Below, piece by piece: positions 41,145-49,144 of a stretch of 52,263 bases of DNA. The notes beneath the pieces were generated by a model. It was not told where the DNA came from and searched no databases. It saw only the letters and a list, made by a program, of their open reading frames with translations. Source of the stretch: Dehalococcoidia bacterium (GTDB taxonomy: Bacteria > Chloroflexota > Dehalococcoidia > DSTF01 > JALHUB01); contig JASEFU010000011.1 in assembly GCA_030018455.1 (NCBI GenBank), forward strand, positions 1 to 52,263, given 5' to 3'. The translations under genes and the position numbers were made by a program. How positions within the stretch are numbered: position 1 is the stretch's first letter; every line of letters starts with the position of its first letter.

Positions 41145-42605
41145 ATGAAGAAGCTGCAGCGAACACCGGAGACAGCGGCCGTTGTCTGGGGCAGGCGCGC
41201 TTTCCTTTTCTCCCCGGCGCTGTTCTTCGCCGTTGCCCTCGCCACTTACTGGCCGCACATCGACGACTTCTTTGCCCTGGACGACTACGTCTGGCTTCAG
41301 GCTGCGGACACCGGGAACGTTCCCCAATTCCTCAAGCAGGCGTTTTCCTTTCCCGCGGGCACGGTTCTTGACTATCCGACGCCCTTCTGGCGGCCCCTTA
41401 TCGACGTGTACTTTCTTGTCGCCTGGCGTCTCTTCGGCCTTGGTCCGGAGCCCTATCACGCCGTCAACATCGTCCTCCACGCGACGAACGCTGCCCTGCT
41501 GATCGTGCTGATGCGGCAGATCGGCGCCTCGCGGGCGACGGGCCTGACGGCTGCCCTCCTGTTCCTCGTCCTTCCCGCCTACGGTTTTGCAGTGACGTGG
41601 ATATCGGGGGTGACGGAGTTGCTGGCGGCGTGCTTCTACCTCATTTCCCTCGTGGCGTTTGTCGCCTATCTGCGCGGCACGCAAAGGGCGGCGCTATTCT
41701 ATGCGGCCGCTCTGCTGGCGTTCCTCCTCGCGCTGCTCTCGAAGGAGTCGTGCGTCACTCTTCCGGCGATACTTGCGGGTCTGGCGCTGGCGCTGCGTCC
41801 GCCGCGGTCCGTTGGCGACCTTCGGCGCCGGCTCTGGGAGTTAGGGCCATTCGTCAGCCTCGCCGCCGCGTACTTCGTGTTCCTCTACGTCCAAGAGTAC
41901 GAGGCTGCGGCAGAGGGCGGGCTGTACCGTTTCGGGTGGCATTTCTTTGAGAACATGTGGGGCTACCTGCGCTGGATTACGTTTCCCTTCCCGGAGGCTG
42001 AGATCGAGTGGGCGCGGGAGTTGCAGGTGGCAACCGCGTTGGCGTTCATTGCGCTCGGCGTCTGGACGCTAGCTGCCCGAAAGCGTGTCCGCGCCCTCTT
42101 CTTCACCTGGGTCATCGTCGCCCTGCTGCCATACTCCTTCTTCGAGTCGGGCATCGAGGCGCGCTACACCTATGCCGCCTCCATTCCCCTCGCCGGGTTC
42201 GCCGTCCTCATGCTATCGCCCGTGTTCGGGGAGATGAGGGACCGTCTCGGGCCGCTGCCGTCGTTCACCTTTGCAGCCGGAGTCCTGATTGTTGGGGGCG
42301 TCTTCCTGGCGGGCGAAGTCCGCAACAACCAGGCCTGGATCGGCAGGCAGGCGAACGAGTACAGCAAACTGTTCCACGAAACGCCCCTACTGTGTGGGCG
42401 CTCCTCGCCGGGACAGATCTACCTGATCGAAAGCCCTCTCTTCGACTACCACGGCAGTTCGACCAGGATGACGCTGAACCTGCTGTACGATGACGTCGCC
42501 GTCCATCTCCTCGAGCGGCGAGATCCCATCCCCCCCGACGTCTCGACCGACGACTGCGTCCTGAAATACTCCAGCGGTCGGTACGTGAGGATTCGCGGGC
42601 CGTGA
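41145..42605 (+). CDS. GT-C-type multi-pass membrane glycosyltransferase-like protein
   Basis: A 486-aa membrane protein with about ten hydrophobic helices. The first extracytoplasmic loop has the acidic pair in FALDDYVWL, as in GT-C enzymes that use lipid-linked sugars, and a later LLSKESCVTLPA segment resembles Tmtc/PMT-like proteins. A hydrophilic C-terminal domain (about 405-486) follows the last helix. The likely role is transferring a sugar to a surface glycan or protein such as the Thr-rich stalks made here; this last link is inference. The ribosome site at ATG 41145 is weak. Confidence 0.78.
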   Translation: MKKLQRTPETAAVVWGRRAFLFSPALFFAVALATYWPHIDDFFALDDYVWLQAADTGNVPQFLKQAFSFPAGTVLDYPTPFWRPLIDVYFLVAWRLFGLGPEPYHAVNIVLHATNAALLIVLMRQIGASRATGLTAALLFLVLPAYGFAVTWISGVTELLAACFYLISLVAFVAYLRGTQRAALFYAAALLAFLLALLSKESCVTLPAILAGLALALRPPRSVGDLRRRLWELGPFVSLAAAYFVFLYVQEYEAAAEGGLYRFGWHFFENMWGYLRWITFPFPEAEIEWARELQVATALAFIALGVWTLAARKRVRALFFTWVIVALLPYSFFESGIEARYTYAASIPLAGFAVLMLSPVFGEMRDRLGPLPSFTFAAGVLIVGGVFLAGEVRNNQAWIGRQANEYSKLFHETPLLCGRSSPGQIYLIESPLFDYHGSSTRMTLNLLYDDVAVHLLERRDPIPPDVSTDDCVLKYSSGRYVRIRGP

Positions 42606-42692
42606 AATGCTCCCCCCAACGCGGTGCAAGATTCCCGCCCGACGCGCGTTTTGATCTTGGCAGGCAGCGGCGGTTCTTGAGGAGGAGACACG

Positions 42693-42914
42693 ATGCCCGT
42701 CCGCGACTATCGATCAGAAGGCATTCTCCTCGACGCACGGGGACTTCCCCTGTTTTGCTGCCGCGCCTGCCAACGTCCTCTCACGCGGCGCGACTTCGCG
42801 GAGCTCGGGCTCCGTCTTCCCGACCCCGGCGAGACGGCGGGCGAGTACTGCGACGAAGAGCTCATCGATGACCTGACGCACTTCGATTGTCCGGTGGCCG
42901 CCCGCGCTGGCTGA
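42693..42914 (+). CDS. small Cys-containing protein, possible zinc knuckle
   Basis: A 73-aa soluble protein of unknown family. CCRAC (residues 22-26) and two later Cys (EYCDEE, FDCPV) could form one zinc site. The rest is acidic. The ribosome site GAGGAGGAG 7 bp before ATG 42693 is strong. It follows the GT-C gene by 87 bp and may be in its transcript. Function not recognised. Confidence 0.65.
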   Translation: MPVRDYRSEGILLDARGLPLFCCRACQRPLTRRDFAELGLRLPDPGETAGEYCDEELIDDLTHFDCPVAARAG

Positions 42915-43229
42915 GCCTCGGGTTTGATCCACTTTCGCCTCCAACGGCATCGACAGCACCATCCCAGCTTCGAGGCGCTCCCCTTGTTCCGACGGGCAAG
43001 CAGCCGTGATTCTTCCCACCCTCCCACCCTAGACGAGTCAATCTGGAATCTCAAGGGGACACCCCTTGAACCCCGCCAGAGGGGGCACCCCTCTGGACTC
43101 CCCCAAAGGGGTGCCGTGTTATGTCAACAGCCTCCCCTGCCCTTGACACTGCCGCGCCCACACATATCATGAAGCCATCGGCCCTGTCTTGAGGACGCGG
43201 CAGGAGTCCGCCTAGAAACGGGAGCCCCC
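42915..43229. other. intergenic region with a triple-hairpin repeat
   Basis: No gene is supported in these 315 bp, apart from the hairpin repeat listed separately at 43051-43111. The last 90 bp hold TGTTATGTCAACAG and CCTTGACACTGCC, which could provide a -35-like TTGACA for the DapB-like gene, but no good -10 was found at the right spacing. Confidence 0.5.
43051..43111. repeat. paired-hairpin intergenic repeat, copy 1
   Basis: Three short perfect hairpins in a row: TCAAGGGG/CCCCTTGA (loop ACA), CCAGAGGGG/CCCCTCTGG (loop GCA) and CCCC/GGGG (loop AAA). The same design of two 3-nt-loop stems separated by GGCGGGGT-like bases occurs in opposite orientation at 46256. Such units look like dispersed REP-type elements. 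Confidence 0.6.
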
Positions 43230-44210
43230 TTGACCGAGCAGTACCGCACTATCCACTTCGGGCTGGGACCCATCGGACTGGAGATACTGCGCCTGACCGC
43301 GCGACGCCCCTCGCTGCGGCCGGTGGGCGCCATCGATATCGCCGACGGTCTCGTCGGCAAGGACATCGCCGCGCTGGCCGGCCTCGACTCGCCTCTCGGC
43401 ATCACCGTCGCGCCCGATGCCCCGTCCGTCCTTGCGTCCACGCCCGCGGACGTCGTCCTGCACTCGACCGCGTCTTGGCTGGAAGAGGTGCGCCCGCAGC
43501 TGCTCGACATCGTTCGCGCGGGCAAGAACTGCATCTCCACCTGCGAGGAGCTTGCCTGCCCCTGGGACAACTACCCCGGCCTCGCCGCCGAGCTCGACAG
43601 TGAAGCGAAGGCGAACGGCGTCACCGTCGTCGGCAGCGGCGTCAACCCCGGCTTCGTCATGGACACGCTGGTCCTAGCCCTCACGGCCGCCTGCCAGGAG
43701 GTGCGCCGCATCGAGGCGTGGCGCGTCGTCGACGTCAGCAAGCGCCGGCTGCAACTCCAGCGGAAGGTCGGCGTGGGCATTACGCTCGACGAGTTCCGCC
43801 GTCGACAGGAAGCCGGACACTTCGGGCACGCCGGCCTCCGCGAGTCGGCGCAGCTCATCGCCCGCGGCCTCGGTTGGCAGCTCGATGTCGTCGAGCAGAC
43901 GCTGGAGCCTGTCATCGCCCCCAACGGCCTCGCCGCCGGCGTCCACCAGGTAGTGAGCGCCTGGGTCAAGGGCCGCGAAGTGATCCATCTCGACCTGCAG
44001 ATGGCGAAGGACGCGCTGAACGCCCGCGACGAGATAATCATCGACGGCCGCCCGCCCGTGCGCGCCGTCCTTCCCGGCGGCGTCCAGGGCGACCTCGCCA
44101 CCGCGGGCGTCGTCGTCAATGCTATTCCCGCTGTCGTTCGCTCCGCGCCCGGCCTCGTCACCATGGCCGAGCTGGCGCTGGTGACGGCCTTCGATACGCC
44201 GCCGGAATGA
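43230..44210 (+). CDS. DapB-like NAD(P)-dependent dehydrogenase
   Basis: A 326-aa protein with the dihydrodipicolinate-reductase-like N-terminal Rossmann fold (HFGLGPIGLEILRL) and a longer C-terminal domain. DapB proper has a KxGKx catalytic motif that is not obvious here; the relatives it most resembles are 2,4-diaminopentanoate dehydrogenase-type enzymes. TTG 43230 has GGGAG upstream. An aminotransferase gene begins 36 bp after its stop, so the pair may act on the same amino-acid-derived substrate. Confidence 0.78.
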   Translation: MTEQYRTIHFGLGPIGLEILRLTARRPSLRPVGAIDIADGLVGKDIAALAGLDSPLGITVAPDAPSVLASTPADVVLHSTASWLEEVRPQLLDIVRAGKNCISTCEELACPWDNYPGLAAELDSEAKANGVTVVGSGVNPGFVMDTLVLALTAACQEVRRIEAWRVVDVSKRRLQLQRKVGVGITLDEFRRRQEAGHFGHAGLRESAQLIARGLGWQLDVVEQTLEPVIAPNGLAAGVHQVVSAWVKGREVIHLDLQMAKDALNARDEIIIDGRPPVRAVLPGGVQGDLATAGVVVNAIPAVVRSAPGLVTMAELALVTAFDTPPE

Positions 44211-44245
44211 CCGGCCCGCCCGACGTTAGCGAAAGAGAGGGGCGC

Positions 44246-45604
44246 ATGACGAGCACTGTCGAACGTTACCGCGCGCTGCACCCGCGTTCCGCCGCCCTGC
44301 ACGAGCAGGCGCTGCGCGAGTTCCCCAACGGCGTCACCCACGACATCCGCTACTTCGAGCCGTTCCCCATCTACGTCGAGCGCGCCGCCGGCTCCCGCAA
44401 GTGGGACGTCGACGGCAACGAGCTCATCGACTACGTGATGGGCCATGGCGCCCTGCTCCTCGGCCACGCCCATCCCGTGCTCGTCGAGGCCGTCACGCGC
44501 CAGGTGCAGAGGGGCACCCACTACGGCGCCTGTCACGAGCTGGAGATGGAGTGGGCGGGCTGGATCAAGCGCCTCGTTCCCTCCGCGGAGACGGTCCGCT
44601 TCACCACATGCGGCACGGAGGCCACCATGATGGCCGTGCGACTCGCCCGCGCCTTCACGGGACGAAACAAGTTGGTGCGGTTCGCCCTCAACTTCCACGG
44701 CTGGAACGACAGCGTCGTCGGCCTCACGTCGCCGGAGGAGACGGTGCCCCGCTCGCCCGGCGTGCCCGACGCCTTCCTCGGACAGCAGGTCATCCTGCCC
44801 CAGAACGGACGCGAGGAGCTGGAGCGGACGCTCGCCTCCGACCCCGATATCGCCGCCGTCATCCTCGAGCCCACGGGCGCCTCCGCGGGCACGATACCCA
44901 TCGACCCCGACTTCCTCCCCTTCCTGCGCGAGCAGACGCAGCAACACAACGTCGTTCTCATCTTCGACGAGGTGGTGACCGGCTTCCGCGTCTGCCCCGG
45001 CGGCGCCCAGGCCTACTTCGGCGTCACGCCCGACCTGACGACCCTGGGGAAGATAGTCAGCGGGGGCATTCCGGGGGCCGCCGTCGTCGGCCGCGAGGAC
45101 ATCCTGGCGCGCATCGAGTTCCGCGACGACCCGGAGTGGAACCTGCGGCGTCGCATCAGTCATCCGGGCACGTTCAATGCGAACCCTTTGTCGGCGGCGG
45201 CGGGCGTCGCAATGCTGTCGCACATCTGCGATGGGGACGCCCAGCAGCGGGCGGCCGACCTGGCGAAGCGGCTGTGTCAGGAGGCGAACCACATCATGCG
45301 GCAGGCGGGCGCGAAGGGCGTCGCCTACACGTTCTCATCGATGTTCCACATTACGATAGGCGTGGACTGTCCGGAGCCCATCGACGGGTACCTGTGGAAC
45401 TGGGAGGAACGCCCGGGCGCGACGGTGCCGCAGACGCCGGGGCCGGTGGCGACGGCGTTCCGTCAGGAGATGATCAATCGAGGGGTCGATTTCATGCGGA
45501 CGGGGGGCATGATGTCGGCGGTGCACACGGAGTCAGACATCGACGCCACCCTCTCCGCCCTGGAGGCGACTTTGGGAAATCTGCGACTCGAAAGGCGGCC
45601 TTAG
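44246..45604 (+). CDS. class III aminotransferase / glutamate-1-semialdehyde aminomutase-like
   Basis: A 452-aa PLP enzyme of aminotransferase class III. PLP-related motifs are GTEATMMAVRLARA (phosphate-side helix), FHGWND, IFDEVVTGFR (pyridine-binding Asp) and K269 in TLGKIVSGG (Schiff base). It resembles HemL but is less likely to be the haem enzyme, since it follows a DapB-like dehydrogenase and no haem genes are near. ATG 44246 is chosen (GAGAGGGG upstream). Substrate unknown. Confidence 0.88.
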   Translation: MTSTVERYRALHPRSAALHEQALREFPNGVTHDIRYFEPFPIYVERAAGSRKWDVDGNELIDYVMGHGALLLGHAHPVLVEAVTRQVQRGTHYGACHELEMEWAGWIKRLVPSAETVRFTTCGTEATMMAVRLARAFTGRNKLVRFALNFHGWNDSVVGLTSPEETVPRSPGVPDAFLGQQVILPQNGREELERTLASDPDIAAVILEPTGASAGTIPIDPDFLPFLREQTQQHNVVLIFDEVVTGFRVCPGGAQAYFGVTPDLTTLGKIVSGGIPGAAVVGREDILARIEFRDDPEWNLRRRISHPGTFNANPLSAAAGVAMLSHICDGDAQQRAADLAKRLCQEANHIMRQAGAKGVAYTFSSMFHITIGVDCPEPIDGYLWNWEERPGATVPQTPGPVATAFRQEMINRGVDFMRTGGMMSAVHTESDIDATLSALEATLGNLRLERRP

Positions 45605-45875
45605 TACACCCAAGTGGCTGGCACGCGGACGTCTAGAGCACCGAGTAATGGTCTGCGATCATTGATTCAACCACTAGCAAACCAAGAACTAGTACGCGCA
45701 AAGTGGGGCCATACCGTGTCAGCGAGTATTGGCCGTCAAGCACCCCATAACCCTGACTCCAAACAACCGTTCTGGGTGGGCGGGTGGGAAGAAGAGCGCT
45801 CATGTTGCCAGCAGCGGCAGCGCCGACTATTGCGCGTCTCGCCCCGCATCCTACAATAGAGGCGGGAGGAGAGAG
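45605..45875. other. intergenic region before the zinc-ribbon gene
   Basis: These 271 bp are lower in GC than their surroundings and contain no supported gene. A TACAAT box at 45852-45857 lies 15 bp before GGGAGGAGAG and is the likely promoter of the zinc-ribbon gene. ACTAG and AACTAGT near 45677-45692 form short repeats of unknown meaning. Confidence 0.4.
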
Positions 45876-46133
45876 ATGACGGAGAGACGGCGCACACGCA
45901 AACCCTCGTCGCGGGCCGACAGGCAGCGCCTCATCGAGCGCCTCGACGAGTTCCACCGCTTCATCCAAGAGTGCGCCGAATGCCAGTCGGAGGCGCCAGC
46001 GCACTGGCAGTTCTGCGCCAATTGCGGCGCCCGGCTCTCAACCCAGTGCCCCGGCTGCGGGCAGCCCCTGCCGCCGACGGGCGCGCGCTTCTGCCCCCAC
46101 TGCGGGGTGGAGATACCGCGCGCGGAGGGGTAG
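45876..46133 (+). CDS. double zinc-ribbon protein
   Basis: An 85-aa protein. The N-terminal half is a basic, helical segment (TRKPSSRADRQRLIERLDEF) followed by a lone CAEC. The C-terminal half has FCANCGARL, QCPGCGQPL and FCPHCGVEI, four CxxC knuckles in all, enough for two zinc ribbons. Such proteins usually bind nucleic acids or act as adaptors. ATG 45876 has GGGAGGAGAG upstream. Its 3' end has been duplicated just downstream (see 46134-46238). Confidence 0.78.
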   Translation: MTERRRTRKPSSRADRQRLIERLDEFHRFIQECAECQSEAPAHWQFCANCGARLSTQCPGCGQPLPPTGARFCPHCGVEIPRAEG

Positions 46134-46238
46134 CGCCATCGATGGCGGCGCCGGGGCTGGAAGCCCTGGCTACGTGATGTGAAGGGCGCGCGCTTCTGCC
46201 CCCACTGCGGCGTCGAGATACTTCGCAAAGAGGCGTAG
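46134..46238 (+). pseudogene. in-frame duplicated zinc-knuckle remnant after the stop codon
   Basis: Directly after the TAG of the zinc-ribbon gene the same frame stays open for 34 more codons and ends with a second copy of the gene's last segment, GARFCPHCGVEI then LRKEA and TAG. The DNA copies (46079-46139 and 46185-46243) are about 85 per cent identical. This is a partial tandem duplication, either a lost extension of the protein or a product of amber read-through. Confidence 0.7.
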
Positions 46239-46255
46239 CGCCGGCCGCCGGGGGT

Positions 46256-46299
46256 GCAGGGGGCAGCGCCCCCTGCCGGGGGTCTGGGGGTGTCCCCCA
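46256..46299. repeat. paired-hairpin intergenic repeat, copy 2
   Basis: GCAGGGGGC/GCCCCCTGC (loop AGC) and TGGGGG/CCCCCA (loop TGT) in a row. It is the reverse-orientation relative of the unit at 43051-43096. The rest of the gap 46239-46427 before glcD holds a TAGACT box (46386-46391) that may be a -10 element and no further gene. Confidence 0.6.
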
Positions 46300-46427
46300 A
46301 CCCCAAAAGAAAGGCCGCGAGCCGCCGCCGCAGGCAGCGTGCGACGTGGCCGCCGCTACGCGAATAGAAGCTAACGTTCCCCCGTGCTAGACTGGCCCCA
46401 GGACCGCGAAACGGGTCGAGGGGCGTC

Positions 46428-47807
46428 ATGCTCGATAAGCAGGCCGTCAAAGAACTGAAGCAGATCGTCGGCGACGACGCCGTCTTCCACGCGCCCGAAG
46501 ACCTCATCACCTTCGAGTACGACGCCACTATCGAGACCGCCCTCCCCGACGTCGTCGTCCTCCCCAAGACGCCGCAGCAGGTCGCCGCTATTATCCGGCT
46601 CGCCGCCCGGCTCAATGTTCCCATCGTGCCCCGCGGCGCCGGCACCGGGCTTAGCGGCGGCTGCGTCCCCGTCGAGGGCGGTATCGTTATCGTGCTCACC
46701 CGCATGAACCGCATCCTCGAGCTCGACGCCGTCAACCGCCTCGCCGTCGTCGAAGCGGGCGTCATCAACTTCCAGCTCGACCGCGCTGCCCGCAAGCGCG
46801 GCCTCTTCTTCGCGCCCGACCCGTCAAGCTACCGCGTCTGCACCATCGGCGGCAACGTCGCCGAGAACGCGGGCGGGCCGCACTGCCTCGCGTACGGCGT
46901 CACCACGAACCACATCCTCGGCCTCGAACTCGTCCTCGCCGACGGCTCTATCGTCGAGGTCGGCGGCAAGACGCGCGACATCCCCGGCTACGACCTCACG
47001 GGCCTGGTCACCGGCTCCGAGGGCACCCTGGCGATGGTCACTAAGGCCACTGTGCGCCTCATGCCCGTCCCCGAGACCGGCTATACGCTCGTGGCCCAGT
47101 TCAAGGACGTGGTCGACGCGGCGGGCGCCGTCTCACAGATGATCGCGAAGGGGATCGTGCCCCAGTGCATGGAGATGAGCCACTTCGAGGCGCTGGCGCG
47201 CCTGCTGGCCGGAGGCGGCGAGCCCGCGGTCACCGCTAGCCTCATCGTCGAGGTCGAAGGGCTGGAGGAGAACGTGGCCGTGCGCGGCCCGGCGATACGC
47301 GAGGTGCTGGAAGCGAGCGGCCCGGCGGCGATAACCGTCGCCACCGAGGCGGCGGAGCGAGCGGTCATCTGGGAGGGACGCCGCGCCGCCCTCGGGACCG
47401 TGGGGCGCATCGCCCGCAACTACTACGTCCTCGACGGCGTCAGCCCCCGCTCGAAACTGCCACAGGTGCTGCGGCAGGTGGGCGAGATCAGCCAGAAGTA
47501 CGGGCTGATGCACTCCAGCTCCTTCCACGCCGGTGACGGCAACCTTCACCCCACCTTCGTCTTCGACGGCTCGCAGCCGGAGACGGTGCAGAAGGTGATG
47601 GCCGCCGGCGAAGAGATCATGCGCCTATGCGTCGAGGCGGGCGGCAGCATCACCGGCGAGCACGGCGTGGGCCTGGAAAAGCGCGAGTTCATGCGCTTCC
47701 TGTTCGACGACGCCGACCTCTCGCCCATGCTGCGGATGCGCAAAGCGTTCGGCGCCGAGATGTTCAACCCGGGCAAGATATTCCCCACGAAAGCGGCGGC
47801 TGAGTGA
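46428..47807 (+). CDS. glcD: FAD-linked oxidase, GlcD-like subunit
   Basis: A 459-aa flavoprotein of the glycolate oxidase GlcD / D-lactate dehydrogenase family. The PCMH FAD-binding domain has PRGAGTGLSGGCVPVEGG (about 77-94), and the C-terminal FAD-oxidase domain ends with HAGDGNLHPTFVF and GEHGVGLEKREF. It oxidises 2-hydroxy acids (glycolate, D-lactate) and passes electrons through the Fe-S subunit encoded two genes downstream. ATG 46428 has GAGGGG upstream. It overlaps the GlcE-like gene by 1-4 bp. Confidence 0.95.
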   Translation: MLDKQAVKELKQIVGDDAVFHAPEDLITFEYDATIETALPDVVVLPKTPQQVAAIIRLAARLNVPIVPRGAGTGLSGGCVPVEGGIVIVLTRMNRILELDAVNRLAVVEAGVINFQLDRAARKRGLFFAPDPSSYRVCTIGGNVAENAGGPHCLAYGVTTNHILGLELVLADGSIVEVGGKTRDIPGYDLTGLVTGSEGTLAMVTKATVRLMPVPETGYTLVAQFKDVVDAAGAVSQMIAKGIVPQCMEMSHFEALARLLAGGGEPAVTASLIVEVEGLEENVAVRGPAIREVLEASGPAAITVATEAAERAVIWEGRRAALGTVGRIARNYYVLDGVSPRSKLPQVLRQVGEISQKYGLMHSSSFHAGDGNLHPTFVFDGSQPETVQKVMAAGEEIMRLCVEAGGSITGEHGVGLEKREFMRFLFDDADLSPMLRMRKAFGAEMFNPGKIFPTKAAAE

Positions 47808-49144
47808 TGGCCGAAGAATCGCTGCTCGATGCTATGCGCTCGCTCCTGCCCGCCGACGACGTGCTGACGGGGGGGCTCGAACGGTACGCGGTCGACGGCG
47901 TGACGCCGCAGCTCGCCGTCCTGGCGCGCGACGACCACGGAGTCGCGTCGGTGCTCGCGGAAGCGACGCGCCTGGACGCGGCGGTCATCCCCTGGGGCGG
48001 CGGCACGTCGATGGCGCTGGGCAACGTCCCCCGCCGCTACGATATCGCCCTCGACGTCACCCGCCTCAATGCCATCGTCGACCACGCGCCGGAAGACCTC
48101 ACCGTCGTCGTCCAGGCAGGCATGCGGCTGGGCGACCTTCAGGACCACCTGGCGAAGAGCGGCCAGTACCTCCCGTTCGACCCGCCGCAGCCGGAGACGG
48201 CGACCATCGGCGGCATACTGGCGTCCAACGCGGGCGGGCCGTCGCGTCACGCTTACGGCTGGCCGCGCGACTGGACGCTGGGGCTGCGGGTCGCCCTCGC
48301 CGACGGCAGCGTTACGAAGACGGGCGGGCGAGTGGTCAAGAACGTCGCCGGCTACGACATGACGAAGCTCTACCTCGGCTCCTTCGGCACGCTGGGGGTG
48401 ATCGTCGAGGCCGCCTTCAAGGTTACCGTCCTCCCTGAGAGCAGGGCCACGCTCGCCGCCTTCTTCCGCGGGCACGGCGCTGCCTGCAAGGCCGCCCTAG
48501 CGCTGTACCAGCGGAATCTCGCGATCGAGGCGCTGGAGGTCGCCGGTCCCGGCCCCGTTGACTTGTTCGAAGGGACGGGCGTCCGACAGAAGGGATGGGC
48601 GGTGCTCGCGGCGGCTGCGGGTGTCCCGGCCGCGGTCGAGCGCTCGCTCAGGGAGGCCACGCAACTCGCGAGCGACAACGGCGCGGCCTCGACCGAACGG
48701 CTCGAGGGCGAGGGCGAGGAGTGTCTGTGGCGCAACGTGCGCGCCTTCATCGCACCGCCCGCAAACGGCGACGGGCTTCTCACGCGCGCGGCGCTCCTGC
48801 CTTCGCAGACGGACGCTTTCCTCGACGAGGTCGAGGCGCTGGCGGCGCGTCATCGCGTGAAAGGGCAGTCGGTGGCGCATGCGGGAGTCGGCGGCGTGTA
48901 CATTCTCTGGCAGGCCGGCAAGCGGAGCCTCTCGGAGCGCGGTGCCCGCCTCCTGGCCGAGCTGCGGAGTGCTGCCTGGGAGTGGGACGCGCCCCTCGTC
49001 ATCGAGCGCTGCCCGGTTGCGCTCAAGGGCGAGGTCGACGTGTGGGGGGAGCCGCGAGGCGATTTCCCCCTGATGCGCAACGTCAAGGGCCAGCTCGACC
49101 CGAAGGGCGTCCTGTCGCCGGGCCGTTTCCTGGGGAGGATGTAG
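47807..49144 (+). CDS. glcE: FAD-binding oxidase, GlcE-like subunit
   Basis: A 445-aa second FAD-binding protein. It has a PCMH domain with WGGGTSMALGN (about 58-68) and TIGGILASNAGGP. The usual GlcE length is shorter (about 350 aa), so this one has an added C-terminal region. In GlcDEF complexes GlcE pairs with GlcD. The start is ATG 47807, sharing its A with the glcD stop (TGATG); GTG 47804 is an alternative. The next gene begins directly after the TAG. Confidence 0.9.
   Translation: MAEESLLDAMRSLLPADDVLTGGLERYAVDGVTPQLAVLARDDHGVASVLAEATRLDAAVIPWGGGTSMALGNVPRRYDIALDVTRLNAIVDHAPEDLTVVVQAGMRLGDLQDHLAKSGQYLPFDPPQPETATIGGILASNAGGPSRHAYGWPRDWTLGLRVALADGSVTKTGGRVVKNVAGYDMTKLYLGSFGTLGVIVEAAFKVTVLPESRATLAAFFRGHGAACKAALALYQRNLAIEALEVAGPGPVDLFEGTGVRQKGWAVLAAAAGVPAAVERSLREATQLASDNGAASTERLEGEGEECLWRNVRAFIAPPANGDGLLTRAALLPSQTDAFLDEVEALAARHRVKGQSVAHAGVGGVYILWQAGKRSLSERGARLLAELRSAAWEWDAPLVIERCPVALKGEVDVWGEPRGDFPLMRNVKGQLDPKGVLSPGRFLGRM

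Noticed and set aside
43718-44245. N-terminal extension of the aminotransferase
   Set aside because: It overlaps the DapB-like gene in another frame and is Arg/Ala/Pro-rich; ATG 44246 has a ribosome site and begins the conserved protein.
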